In this document: positions 1-11,454 of the stretch, in pieces
How the letters are laid out: every line of letters starts with the position of its first letter
Numbering within the stretch: position 1 is the first letter of the stretch
Notes under the pieces: generated by a model
Seen by the model: only the letters and a program-made list of their open reading frames with translations
What the model was told of the DNA's origin: nothing
The model's database searches: none
Position numbers and translations under genes: made by a program
NCBI GenBank assembly: GCA_033439265.1
Contig: JAVTVX010000016.1
Coordinates: 17,282,701-17,346,700, forward strand
Length of the DNA stretch: 64,000 nt
Direction: 5' to 3'
Source of the DNA: Dillenia suffruticosa
Taxonomy: Eukaryota; Streptophyta; Magnoliopsida; Dilleniales; Dilleniaceae

Positions 1-798
1 TGGCATTCCTGGCCTTGGTGGTCCAAAAACCGGCACAGACCCACCAGGCGGAGGCGGCATTCCTGGCCTTGGTGGAGGAGGCGCTGGCATTCCTGGCCTT
101 GGTGGAACACCCGGGGGTGGCCCTCTCATCATCTGCGGCGGCGGAACCATCGATCTCTGGGCAAACTGCGGCGGTGGAACTGGGAATGGCCCCGGTGCGC
201 CCGGCCCACTGGGCCTTTGAGCAAACTGGCCAGGAACTGGCACCGGAACCGGCCCTGGTGGCGGTGGCACTCCTCTGCCCATCTGGGGCGGGGGAACCGG
301 AAATTGCCCCGGCGGACGAATCACCGGGGGCTGCGGATACGACATTGGTGGCCTCGAAATCTGCGGCTGCATCATTCCGGGAGCAGGCCCACCAACTCCC
401 CTAACCGGGCCGGCTAACCCAGGCTGAGCCTGAACAAGCGGAGCAGTTGGGACCCCACGGCCCGCGGCCCGACCAATACCTGGCCCAGATAATGCAGCAG
501 CTGCAGAGGATTTTGCCCTAGATTCTTCAGGAGGAGGAGGGCCTTCAACAGTCATCGAAATTACCTCCTCGCCCCTGAGAAGAACTAACCCTAGAGTCCG
601 GCGATCTTCGCGTTCTTCGTTTTTCTTGGTGCCTTTGGTTGGCGGGAGTTTGCGGAACTCTTCGCAGTCGCCGAGAACGAGGTTCATGTGGCGGTCGAAG
701 GCCATGAACTTCCCAACGAGTTGGCGGCCGTCTTGGATTGTGACTCGCATTCGGTAGTTGATGTATTGGAGCATCTTCGAACTCTTCGACATCGACAT
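1..798 (-). CDS. SmB: Small nuclear ribonucleoprotein SmB/B', C-terminus cut by window edge
   Basis: Sm core protein B/B', one of seven Sm proteins that form the ring on U1, U2, U4 and U5 snRNAs in the spliceosome. Reading minus from the ATG at 798 gives [19 protein letters not shown], then a typical Sm fold: Sm1 with the [20 protein letters not shown] segment and Sm2 around [20 protein letters not shown] (residues about 5-85). After an Ala/Gly/Arg linker comes a long tail of repeated PPP-x-RPGMP and PPPQ blocks, the kind of proline-rich tail that binds WW/GYF domains. I checked the frame from 798 to base 1: it stays open for 266 codons with no intron and no stop, still inside the tail, so only the last residues are missing. 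The upstream leader contains a telo-box. The plus-strand open frames over this stretch are antisense shadows. Confidence 0.95.
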   Translation of the reverse strand, partial: MSMSKSSKMLQYINYRMRVTIQDGRQLVGKFMAFDRHMNLVLGDCEEFRKLPPTKGTKKNEEREDRRTLGLVLLRGEEVISMTVEGPPPPEESRAKSSAAAALSGPGIGRAAGRGVPTAPLVQAQPGLAGPVRGVGGPAPGMMQPQISRPPMSYPQPPVIRPPGQFPVPPPQMGRGVPPPPGPVPVPVPGQFAQRPSGPGAPGPFPVPPPQFAQRSMVPPPQMMRGPPPGVPPRPGMPAPPPPRPGMPPPPGGSVPVFGPPRPGMP

Positions 799-861
799 TT
801 TTGCTGTGGATCTGTCAGCACACGAGGAGTCAGGTTTTTCGTGGGGAGAGGTAGAGAGAGA

Positions 862-870
862 TTAGGGTTT
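862..870 (-). promoter_or_regulatory. telo-box (AAACCCTAA) in SmB leader
   Basis: On the gene strand AAACCCTAA lies about 65 bases before the SmB start codon, next to a CT-rich stretch. In plants this motif is common near the transcription start of genes for translation and RNA machinery. The motif is seen; its role here is inferred. Confidence 0.5.
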
Positions 871-963
871 AGAGCCCTCGAGCGGGAAAGCGGCAATTGG
901 GAAAGTGAGGGAGGTTTTTCGTGCGAAGAGTACAAAATACGGCCTCATATTTTTAAAAAATAA

Positions 964-1573
964 TAATAATAAAAATAAATAATAAATAATAAATAAATCC
1001 GTAAAATCTCCAACCGTACAACTTTATCGATGTTAATTTTTTTTTTTTTAATAAAAAGAAAGCAATGAATCAAGATGGAACTTGAAGTTAAAGGAAAAGT
1101 TCTATATAGAAGAGCAATTATATTTATTTTATTATATAGATCTAAATATTAGGTAATAAATTAAAAATATAAATAGAAAATGAGAGTTATAAAAATAAAA
1201 ATATTAAAATAAATATGCGGATATATAAGAATGGATAAAATGAGAAACAAGTATATGGAGATAAAGTTGAGATTATACCTATCAAGAAAATATTAAAAAA
1301 TATATAATTAAAATGATGGACACGTAAATGAGTGACTAATAGAGTCTTCAATTAGGTGATGTGAAACTATGACAAGTATATATATTGGTCAAGGGAAAGG
1401 AAAATCTAAGAAAATTCAAATATTTATATGTAAATAAAAATATGATATAAAATAAAGTACAATAATGTAAATATATATATATAGTTGATCTTATTTAGTA
1501 GAATAAAAATTTGATTATTTTTTTTTTTACAAAAAAGAAAGAAGAGAAATAATCAAATCTGAAAGCTTTAACT
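964..1573. other. AT-rich spacer, no gene seen
   Basis: Very AT-rich sequence with short homopolymers and a TATATA run near 1472-1482. No coding frame with a recognisable domain and no clear repeat structure. Confidence 0.6.
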
Positions 1574-4500
1574 AGGAATGAAAATTGAATTGTGCTGGCC
1601 CGAGCTCAACCCATTTTGAAGGGTAGGACTTGGCTCGTTTTATAATAGGATGGCATTTGAGTCTATTATATAGATTCGTTTTAATTATGAACCGAGTCTA
1701 GACACCGGTGGATCCAACCCTTTATTGGCTTAGCCATTTAAAATATTATATATATTATCTACAAAACCTACACAAAAGCAAAATGACAAAAAGAAAACAT
1801 CATGTCTTCTCTTTCTCTCTCTCGTTCTACCAAAAAAAAAAAAAAGTCATTGGATGAAACCTTTAAGAGACAATGATCACACCGACTATCATTTGAACCA
1901 CGAAACCTTTGGACCTTTAGACGGTGTGATTGCCTCGATCTTTTTTGTGGTCTCTATAAAGGTAATTTTAGATTTCAAACTCTCTCTCTTGTTCAAAATG
2001 TTTCCCCAGTTGTTAGGTTTAATACCGATAAAATAATAATATCATCTATATATTGATTTTTGAAGTTATCATCCTTATTTTGCCAAAAAATTAACTTAAT
2101 TAGATTAATGGTTTAGGGCTAATCCATCGAAAGAATTATTATGCCTACGATATTTTGATTTTTTGTAATTGCTATATTTTTTTAGTTGCTACTTTTTATT
2201 TGACATTTCTTTGTTCCTAATTAGTTGCTACATTGATTTTTTGACATTTCTAGTAGTTGAATTCTCTGTTTTTTTTAATTATATTAGTAATAATAAAATG
2301 ATGATATTTTAGATATATGGTTTAACCAATATTTTTCTATTTTTTATCTTTGATTGTTTTTTTACTAGATGGTATCAACCAGAGTGTTTTCTCCAATGTT
2401 CTTTTTTGGCATTTGATAGTCCTTATTAAAATTTTTCACATTTGTAAATCAAGGAAAATGTATTAGTTGTCACCTCATGCTCTCATCTTTTGATTTGTAG
2501 ACATTTATTCTTAGATTTGGAAAACAGGGTAATTCATATATATAAGAGCTTTGTTATTTGTATCAAATGATATATATTACACAACAAAGGCTTAAGATTT
2601 CTACAAATGTCAACTTGAATTCCGTTTTTTCATACTTTGTATATTTTTGTTTATTATCGATATTAGATGCAAACAATGAAAATATTACTGTCATTGTCAT
2701 TGATATTGATCCACCAGAGCAAGGACTAGGAGCAGAAATTTAACTAAATTATGGTAAAAAAAGGTTAAAAACCAAAGAGGAAAGTGAATTCTATGTTTGA
2801 GTTGTGAGTCTATTTTACCGAGAATAAAAAAAATTCATTGAAATGCAAATGTAACTACTATTCAAAAATTTTCTCATATTCGAGTTTGGAAGGAACTACA
2901 AGGTTGGCACAACATATTAAAAAAGAAATATGCACTACTTATCAAAGGAAGGTAAGACTAGGAGAGCAGCAAGAAGAAAATGGGCAGACTCTTATAAGTT
3001 TTGCCAAAGGCACATCGGATCAAGACAACTCACGTGTTTGGAAGTTTGATCAAGAAAAGAATTGGAGGGATTTGACAGAACTTATAATTAATCAAGAGCA
3101 CCCATTCAATTCTATTAAAAATCTTTCATTTCAGAAATATGTGTTGGGTGTCAATTCAAAAGTTAAGTTTGTCACCCAAAACACAATGAAGAATGATGTG
3201 TTGAAAACTTATGAGATTGAGAAAAATAAGTTGGAGTTTTTGTTATTATCAAATCCAGGAGTGTTTTTTATGGCAGATACTTGAACATCCAAACAAGATC
3301 TTCATTGGCTCTTAGTGCTCATTTAATTGATAAGGAGAAAAAGTTTAACAAAAAAATTATCAACTTTACATTGGTTCCTGTGAAGGCAAGTGGAGAGAAT
3401 TTATTTGACATGACTATTAGTTGTCTATTAGAGTGGAACATTGAGAAAATTGATACTCTTATCATGAATAATGCTTCTACTAATGATGTGGTTGCTAGAT
3501 GCTTCCAATTTCATTATTCAAGTAGAAAGATGTTGCTGCGTAAATAAGAGCACCTTCAAATTTGCTGTTGGGATTATATTTTGAACTTAATTGTTTAAGA
3601 GGGTTTGGATAGAATAAAATATGTGAAGGCATCGTAAAAAAGAAAACTAAAGTTCATCCAATATACAGAAGATGAACATATTTCCCAAGGTAAAATATCA
3701 ATTCTTGATGTGGGTACCAAGTGGAAATCCACATATAATATGCTTGGGTCTATATTATATCTTAGAAAAGCATATGACTGCATAAAAACTTATGATTTAA
3801 ATTTTAAAAATCCACTTTATTTTAATATCGAGAAAAAAACTAAAATTGTTCATAAGTTTTTGAAAACTTTTTATATAGTAGTCAAACTTTGTCTAAAAGC
3901 AATTACTGGACAGTAAACATATTTTGCATGAAGTTTATCGAATTCTCATGTTGTTTAGACAAACTATTGAAATTATAAGCTCAATTCTCATGGACATGAT
4001 AAAGATTATGCTTTTCAAATTTGAGAAGCCCAATGTGTTTCTCTCTATTATATTTTTCTTGAATTCTAGATTCAAATTTAAGAATATGAAATTTTGCTAC
4101 AAAAGTATTTATGACAACAATTTAGTAGAGATTATGTTAAATGTGTTAATAGAGAATTGCGTGTTCTTTTTAAGGAATATTCTGGAATATATGAAATTTC
4201 GATACGTGAATAAGTATAAAAGAAAAAAATTGAAAAACAATGAGGCAAATGGAAGTGCAAAGACGAATTGAATTTTAAAAGAAATTATATATGGTTGAAT
4301 TTTATACAAATGAAGTTGAGGAAAATGATTCATCTAAGAGCAAGTTGGATACTTATTTGAAGGAAAAACTCTATTCAACATAACCTGATGAAATAAAAAA
4401 TGATTTTAATATTTTGAACTATAGGAGAAGTGTTCAAGCTAAGTTTCCAATTATGTTTATGATGGCTAAGGACATAATGGCTATTACAATGAGCTCAGTT

Positions 4501-4900
4501 GCATCTAAGAGTGCTTTTAAAACCGGTGGGTGTGTTTTAAAGAAGTTTCATAGTTTTTTACTCACTTCTACTATTGAAACACTAATTTGTACTCAATATT
4601 GGATTAGAACTCAAACGAAGGAAATTGGTTCTGACCCAGAATTTGACTATCTTTGTTGGCTAGTACCCACATTTTGGTAATAAAATATATTTTTCTTTTA
4701 TTAACCACAAACTTTTCTCTTTGTATATGTGTTTGTTGCAACTGGGCTTAAGAAGAAAAATCAAATATGGTGGTGCTTGAACGGTGACTTTAATTACTTT
4801 GCCAAATCACAATGATGACAGAGATTTATGGTAGTATTTATTTTGTGTTTTATTTTAAATGATTAATGTATTTTTATTTTATTTTTTTGTACATAGGGGA
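1574..4900 (+). mobile_element. Decayed hAT transposon (boundaries uncertain)
   Basis: The coding remains at 2838-4680 are hAT transposase. The left limit is placed at 1574 because the stretch 1574-1640 (taggaatgaaaa, then a GGCCCGAGCTCAACCC-like block) resembles the GC-rich subterminal region of plant hAT elements. No matching inverted end or 8-bp target duplication was found on the right, so the right limit is only an estimate. The element is broken by many stops and frameshifts and is certainly not autonomous. Confidence 0.5.
2838..4680 (+). pseudogene. hAT transposase remnant (RICESLEEPER-like)
   Basis: Fragments in several frames line up in the order of a plant hAT transposase. First comes a BED-type zinc finger remnant (KCKCNYYSKIFSYSS, second Cys replaced by Tyr). 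Next is the conserved N-terminal block HPFNSIKNLSFQKYVLGVNS near 3100, then the central block ending in MADT, which continues in another frame as SKQDLHWLLSAHLIDKEKK. Last is a C-terminal dimerisation block (FPIMFMMAKDIMAITMSSVA near 4450, then LICTQYWIRTQ). These match the zinc-finger-BED/RICESLEEPER group by motif and order. At least four frame changes or stops separate the blocks. Confidence 0.8.
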
Positions 4901-5471
4901 AATTCGAACTCCATACCTCTAAGGGGAAGGAGGTTGGTATGAATTCTTTTATTTTATATTTATCATATTATAAAATGAGTTAGAAATATAAAAAATGAAA
5001 TTGTCAAGAGGTGATCTTGTGGATGTCAAGCTTGACAAGAACATGAACATGTTATCCTGCATGCTAGTAAATTCTAAATTAGGGCTCTCTTGTATCTTAA
5101 ATATGATTCATTGAGTGATAGAGTGAAAAAATAGTAATATTTGATACACACACAATCAGCAAGTAATTGGATAAAGAGTACACCATCAATTCAAATTCAA
5201 ATAAATATAATCTTTATTTGAATACACCTTATAGTATCACTGAATTGAAAATTTAAAATTTTTTTTTTTTTTTATAAAACTACCTCTTCGATAATGAAGC
5301 AAAAACTACATTGGAGTTTTTGTTTTTCGTTTCACCCTCCCTAATTCATTACCCTCCAATATATAGACACCATTATTATTTAAAATTTATTATTTCTAGA
5401 GAGATTTATTTCTAAGTTGGTAACTCTCACACGTCATAAATTTGATGGTGCATAGCACTGATTGGAGACTC
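4901..5471. other. AT-rich spacer between two hAT elements
   Basis: No coding signal seen. Contains a long T run near 5258-5273. The region may hold the unresolved right end of the older hAT element. Confidence 0.5.
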
Positions 5472-6206
5472 CTTGGAATCAATGTTATAAAAACCAGACC
5501 GAACCGTTGGTTTAGCCGGTTCAACCCTTCTCATAACAATTTTACAGTTCGATTGAATAAAAATATCTTTTTACAATTGAACCGGTGGTTCAATGGCGGT
5601 TCCAACATGAACCGCTTGAACCGCCGGTTTTAAAATACCGCGGTCTAGGGTTAAAACCTAAAAAAAAAAATTACTGGCCATCAATTCATGATCTTCGTCT
5701 TCCGTCTTCGTCTCTCCCTTACCCTTACCCTTACCTCATCTCACTGCTCTCTCTCATTCTCACCATCACTGCTCTCTCTCTCTCACTCTCACTATCACTG
5801 CTATCTCTCTTGCTCTCTCTTGCTCTCTCTCACTCCACCGCTCTCTTTCGCTTACTGCTTTCTCTGACTCTCACGGTCTTCATCTTCGTCTTCTCTCTTC
5901 GTCTTCGACTTCACTCTCACTACTCACTCTCGGGCTCGGCAGTTCACAATCCATGGTTCCAAGCTTGATGTTCATCAATTCTTCAGTAAAGTAAAGTCGA
6001 TCACTCAACCTTCAACATATTTAGGGTTTTGAATTGAAAGTACCAATTTTTAGGGTTTTTTAATTTTTAAGGTTTTTATAATAAAAGTCTTCAATTTCGT
6101 CTTCTCACTCTCAATTTCGATTTCGATTTCAATAATCTTTATTTCTGTGAACTTATGATTTAGTTGTGTGCTTCATTTCTGTGAACTCTATATTCCTTTT
6201 CAATGA

Positions 6207-6540
6207 TTTGGAATAGGTTATGTTAACAAACCGCTTATAATTGCCTGTGACTTGCGCTCTGTCGAACACGACCTGCCTAGCTCTAGGCAAACAAGTATTT
6301 GAGAATCTCAAGTTATTTTTAATTTCTACCAAAATGCTCTATTGCTGGGACGATTTTCATCTGTCTGTCTGCTTCAAGTATTTGAGAATCTTAAGTTATT
6401 TTTAATTTCTACCACTTATAATTGCCGATCTTAAACCATTGGGCTCTCTCTGTCTGCTTCAATTTTCATCTCTCATCAGTGGTTTACGATGTGCGACAGA
6501 GCGCAAGTCGCAGGATGATTTTAACATAACCTATTCCAAA
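6207..6540. repeat. Foldback (MITE-like) element nested in the hAT leader
   Basis: The left arm starts TTTGGAATAGGTTATGTTAA at 6207 and includes TGACTTGCGCTCTGTCG near 6248. The right arm (about 6491-6540) is its reverse complement: CGACAGAGCGCAAGTCG, later TTAACATAACCTATTCCAAA. Arms are about 50 bp around a centre of about 230 bp. The centre holds a direct duplication of a 40-base stretch (6292-6331 and 6375-6414, caagtatttgagaatc...). I could not define a target duplication, so the class is open. Confidence 0.6.
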
Positions 6541-6921
6541 AAGAAGTTGGAATATTAGGTTATGTATAAAACTTCAATAATCTTCACAGAACTATATAAA
6601 ACAAAAGTCGATCATTCCTGCTTGGAATTATTGTGGTTTAGTTGTGTGTTGCATTTCTGTGAACTTATGTGAACATTGTAGAACATTGCAGAACTTATGT
6701 GAACTTATGTAAACATTTGAACAATGCAATCTCCTCAATTAGTATGGTTTAGTTGTGTGCTTCATTTCTGCAGCATCAATGTAAACTATGTGAACATTTG
6801 ACAAGTTAAGACATAGTTTGTGAACAATGTGATTGTGAACATTTGATAAGTTAGAACCTTGTTTGAATCATTTCTGCAGCATCATCAATTGTGAGTAATT
6901 CTTTTTTTCTTTTTCTAGCTC

Positions 6922-9562
6922 ATGATCATGTCATCAACATCACCATCTCCTATAAACTCAACCCCAAGTTCTTCTCCTCCCTATAAATCTGTTAGAGGTT
7001 GAAGTGATCCTATTTGGAATTATTGTATGGAAGAAGAATTATCTGAAAGTGGGAAGAAGAAAGGTAGTTTGATATGTATATTTTGTAAAAAAAGCTTTGA
7101 AAGGAGGAGGCATTTCTCGATTTAAATATCATTTAGCTGGAGTTAAAGGTGGAGCTGTTGAGTTATGTAAACAAGTTTCTCCTGATATTTAATATCAAAT
7201 GCAGCAGAATATTGAGGGCTTGCTGAAAAGAATAGGAAAAATCAGATATTATCTGAGGAACAAAATCATTTTGGCTCTCGACAATATGATGATGATGAGA
7301 ATGAAGTTATTTTTGCCCCAAACATTGACAAAGGAAAAAGGCCACTCATGATAAGAAAAAGTGTTTCAAAGAAATCAAAATCAGGGACTCCACTTATTGC
7401 TATGGATTCATATTTTATGTCGAGAGCTACACCAGGTGCTCAACCAACCATCAAGAGTGCAATGCAAACCAAAGAAGCTAAAGAAAAAGTTGATTTAGCA
7501 GTGGCTAAAGGGATGATTGATGTTTATATTCTTTTTAATGCGGATAATTCTAAATTTTATCAACAAACAGTTGATGCAATTGCAAGTATGGATCCTGGGT
7601 ATAAATCACCTAATTTTCATGATATTCGTGGATATCTTTTATCGAAAAATGTTGAAGAGATTAGAAAATTTGTGGAGAGTTTTCGTAGCACATGGAAGGA
7701 AACTGGTTGCACAATTATGGCAGATGGATGGTTTGATCAAGCCAAGAGAACACTTATCAATTTTCTTGTGTATTGTTCTCGAGGTACGGTCTTTCTAAAA
7801 TCTGTTGATGCCACTAAAGCTTCTAAAACTGTTGAGTTGTTATATAAATTATTTAGAGAAGTGGTATTATTTGTTGGTACTGAAAATATTGTGCATATGG
7901 TGATTGATAATGCTGCAAATTATGTTGCTACCGGGAGGATGTTAGAACAAGAATTTCGTACGCTTTCTTGGTGTCCTTGTGCTGCCCATTGCTTGAATTT
8001 AATGTTTCATGATATTGGAAAATTGAATGAGGTTAGTGATATAGTTACTCATACTGCTAAGATAACAAAATACATTTATAATCACATATTTGTTTTGAAT
8101 TTGATGAGAACACATACCGGTGGAAGAGAGATTTTTCGTCTGGCACCAACACGCTTTGCCACAAATTTCATTGCTTTACAAAGCATTTTATCTCAAAAGA
8201 ATGATTTACGTGCTATGGTGATTAGTAGGGATTGGACACAATCAAGTTATGCAAGGGATAGTAAAGGAAAAAACATTCGCTGAACTAATATTAGATTCAA
8301 GTTTTTGGAAAGAATGTGTCACTATTGCTCAATTGACATAGCCTCTAATGTGTGTGCTACGATTGGTGGATAGCGATGATAGGCCAGCTATGGGATATTT
8401 GTATTATGCTATTCATGTTGCCAGAGATGAAATTATAAAAAGATTTCAAAGGAGAAAAAAAAGAGTAGAATCTTATCTAAAAATCTTTGACAATCGTTAG
8501 GATAATCAGTTTCAAAAAAGTCTTCACGCTGCTGGTTTTTGGCTTAATCCAAGCTTTCAATATAATTCCGATATCATGGCAAATCACCGTCACACAATAT
8601 CAGGGCTATTAGATGTGATTGAGAAGTTTGCGCATGGAAATGCAGTTCTAAGAAGCAAGCTTACTCAAGAGATGAATTTGTTCAAGCAAGGAGATGGTGA
8701 TTTTGGACGAGTATCTGCTATTGCAGATAGAGATGCAATGTTACCGGGTAATCAAAAACTTATAACTTTGTTTTCTTATATTAGTGTTTTTTTGTTATTT
8801 TTTGTTTTAGTTATGCAAATTTAAAATCATATTTTCACTTGCTTGTAGATCAATGGTGGTCTTATTATGGAAGTAGTGCACCAAACCTTCAACAATTAGC
8901 AATTAAGGTACTAAGTCAAACTTGCAGTACTTCTGGTTGTGAAAGAAATTGGAGTGTATTTGAACAAATACATTCCAAAAAAAGAAATAGATTGGAACAT
9001 CTAAGATTAAATGACTTAGTTTATGTTCACTACAATCTAAGATTGTAACAAAGGTATGGACCATGAAACTTTTATTTATATTTTTTTTAAGTTATTTTAT
9101 TATGTGAATTGTTGAAATTCAAATAAATTCATTTTTGTTTTTATTTTTCAAACTTAGGAATTATTGGAAGGGTGTAATTATGATCCTATTGATTTTGAGA
9201 ATTATGTATTTACTGAGATTTGGGTATTGGAAGAGGAACCTTCAACTTTGAATGCAAAGAAATTAAAGTTTTTAGACAACAAATGGCAACTTGTTCGATT
9301 TAAAATGTATCTAATAGTAATTTATTATTGTACGGTTTTAATATTAAAGTTATATTCATAATTTTTATCGTATAAAACTTATATAGTTGATTTTATATTT
9401 TGTTTTCTAGATGAAATTATCAACTTAGATGATTTCGATGATGAATATGAAGATGAAGAAAATGATGTTGGAGTTAGTATTGCCCAAGATAATGGAGTTC
9501 ATGCTACTCAAGATGATGAAGTTGATGCTGTTCAAGATGAAATTAACTTCATGTTCATATAA
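6922..9562 (+). pseudogene. hAT transposase gene, DUF659/BED type, several inactivating changes
   Basis: The product would start at the ATG at 6922, or at the in-frame ATG at 6928. Order: a BED zinc finger region (SDPIWNYC, ICIFCKK, then KGGGISRFKYHLAGVKGG). The DUF659 domain is an open 311-codon frame at 7348-8283 with GCTIMADGW, VMVIDNAANYV-like VIDNAANYV, and WCPCAAHCLNLM. A middle part follows (LLDVIEKFAHGN, 8576-8745), then the C-terminal dimerisation block (SAPNLQQLAIKVLSQTCS and CERNWSVFEQIHSKKRNR, 8848-9047). Introns with GT-AG ends remain at about 8746-8847 and 9054-9158. Damage seen: an in-frame TGA near 7002, one extra A in the A-run near 7088 that shifts the frame, a TAA near 7189, frame loss near 8280, internal stops near 8340 and 8500, and a TAA near 9046. 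The acidic C-terminal exon ends at 9562. Confidence 0.88.
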
Positions 9563-9781
9563 CACGTTGGGATCAGTAGGTGTAGAATATTATGAAATTA
9601 TATGAAATTTGTTGATATGAAATATTCGTACTTTTAAAATTGTTTTTTATTTTTTTTAATTTCTATGAGATGATGAAACTATCAATTTTTGATATTATAA
9701 TTTTAATTTATATTTTATATGACTTTATAATTTAGTTATTTAGTTCTTAATTATCAATATGAGTTTTAAAAGTAATTATTG

Positions 9782-9784
<3 letters not shown>

Positions 9785-9814
<30 letters not shown>
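9785..9814. repeat. (AT)n microsatellite
   Basis: About fifteen AT units in the 3' part of the hAT element, downstream of the transposase stop. Confidence 0.9.
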
Positions 9815-9817
<3 letters not shown>

Positions 9818-9930
9818 TTGTTAAAAAATCAACAGTTCGACCATATTGATTTGCGATCCAATCGGTTCAATCATATTTTTAAATTTTACAGGTCAATACA
9901 CGATTCGGTTCTGATAACATTGCTTGGAAT

Positions 9931-11229
9931 TGACTATTCTCCAACTTTTGGACTTCCATCCTGGAATTCTTCAATCCATGTGAGTCATCTACCAAAATCT
10001 ATAAGAAGGAACACAAAAAGGAAATAATAGGCAAACAGGGAGGAGAAGAAAAAAGAAGCAATTTCTGGAGGCAACTTTGTATTCCCTAAGCTACAGATAC
10101 TGGATTTACTTAAGCTACAAAAAGGCAAGGCATTTCTATCAAGACTTTTTATGCACTTTGGAATTGGGATCTTTGTCTAAAATGAGGTTGAGGTTGGTCA
10201 AGTGTCCCAAAACTACAAGTAATATGTCTAGGGACAAAACCTTTTTTTTTTTGTATATATTGAAACTTGAATCCGAGTCTATTACATAAAAAAAAGGAAA
10301 AGTACCATTTAAGTCAAAATTCATTGGCATCTAGGGACAAAACCTTGACACCACAATTAGGTATATGTTTCTTCAACCCCCATGCCGTCTCTCTTTCTCT
10401 CTTCCTCTCCTCTTTTCTCATTCTTATTCATTCCTGCTCTATTTATATACTACCATTGCAATTTCACTCTTTTTTTCCCCTTCTCTCTCTCTCTCTCCCT
10501 TTCTTATTTCCTTTTCACCTTTAGAGTATTTGATTTTGACATAAATGATATATGATTTTGATATAAATGATGATCCCAAAATCTTTACTTTGCATTATTT
10601 TTAAAATTTTGAAAATATATGACACTATTTTAACACATCTTTTGTGCTCCTCCAAATATACGCTACTTATAGCTCTCCCTATAAAAGGGAGGGTGAGAAA
10701 TCTATTTTTTAAAATAAAATTAAGATTATTTTAAACATAATTAATAATTCTACCGTAATAATGATTTAAATGTCAAATTAAGTAGCAGCATAAGAATTAT
10801 AGCAACGTTTATAGAATTTTGAATTTGATTCTTATATATATATATGAAAAAATAGATATAAACAAGTTTTGTTTTTAAAAAATTTAACCTAATTAAAATT
10901 GAATTTAATCGAATTCAACGCGTACAATATATAAATATATAGATAGATAGATAGATATTCGTAAGATCATCACTGCAATCGCTTTGCAACTTCCCGACTC
11001 GGCACTCCTTTTTTCTTTTAATCTGACTAACAGGGCAACAAGGAAAAAAAAAAGAAAAAAAGTTAAATTGTTAAACTATTAATATTTAGTAGAGCATAAT
11101 AACAATTTATCAATAATTAGAATTTAAATTATTTTATAATAAGCGGATGCCTTTGTTCGAATATTTTTAAAAAATGAATAAAAAAAAAAGCCAAATTAAG
11201 AACGAAAATGAAAAAATAAAAGCATAAAG
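9931..11229. other. Intergenic spacer before VPS60
   Basis: No recognisable gene. Holds CT-rich patches (10380-10510), a short palindrome at about 10669-10695 (ctctccctataaaagggaggg), and a GATA microsatellite (10937-10959). The last part is probably the VPS60 promoter, but I see no decisive element. Confidence 0.55.
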
Positions 11230-11385
11230 GAAAATGCGGGGCCCTTGATTTCATTTCAGCTTTCTTAGAAGCTTCCCGTATTGTCCTCCTTCGCCAAGGC
11301 AGCAAGATCCCTCTCGTCAATCGAATTTCGACTTCTGTCCTGATTTCTCTCTCCACACCTTCTCCCGAAATTCTAGAATCCAACC

Positions 11386-11394
11386 AAACCCTAA
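11386..11394 (+). promoter_or_regulatory. telo-box (AAACCCTAA) in VPS60 leader
   Basis: AAACCCTAA lies about 60 bases upstream of the VPS60 ATG, inside a leader (about 11230-11454) that is less AT-rich than its surroundings. Same motif and similar distance as in the SmB leader. A role in expression is inferred. Confidence 0.45.
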
Positions 11395-11454
11395 CTCTCA
11401 AGATCGACTGGAACTTGAGAAACCTTTTCAAGATCAAATCGATACCACAAAACG

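Larger units (their letters stand above)
5480..9922 (+). mobile_element. Nearly complete hAT transposon, 4443 bp, with 8-bp TSD
   Basis: The left end at 5480 reads CAATGTTATAAAAACC. The inverted right end, read from 9922, is CAATGTTATCAGAACC, so the first nine bases match perfectly and 17 of the first 22 match. The element is flanked by identical 8-bp direct repeats CTTGGAAT at 5472-5479 and 9923-9930, the standard hAT target duplication. The subterminal regions carry repeated CCGGTT/AACCGG motifs (5500-5640 and 9860-9910), likely transposase-binding sites. A CT-rich leader (5690-5930) precedes a broken DUF659-type transposase gene, and a foldback element (6207-6540) is nested inside. The clean TSD shows that the ends have not been rearranged since insertion. 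Confidence 0.9.

Noticed and set aside
15-963. Plus-strand and other-frame open frames over the SmB gene
   Set aside because: They are antisense or shifted shadows. The minus frame from 798 gives a complete Sm fold and proline-rich tail.
10669-10695. Short hairpin as a terminator or microRNA precursor
   Set aside because: The stem is only about nine pairs with a four-base loop, too short for a plant miRNA precursor and not meaningful as a terminator here.
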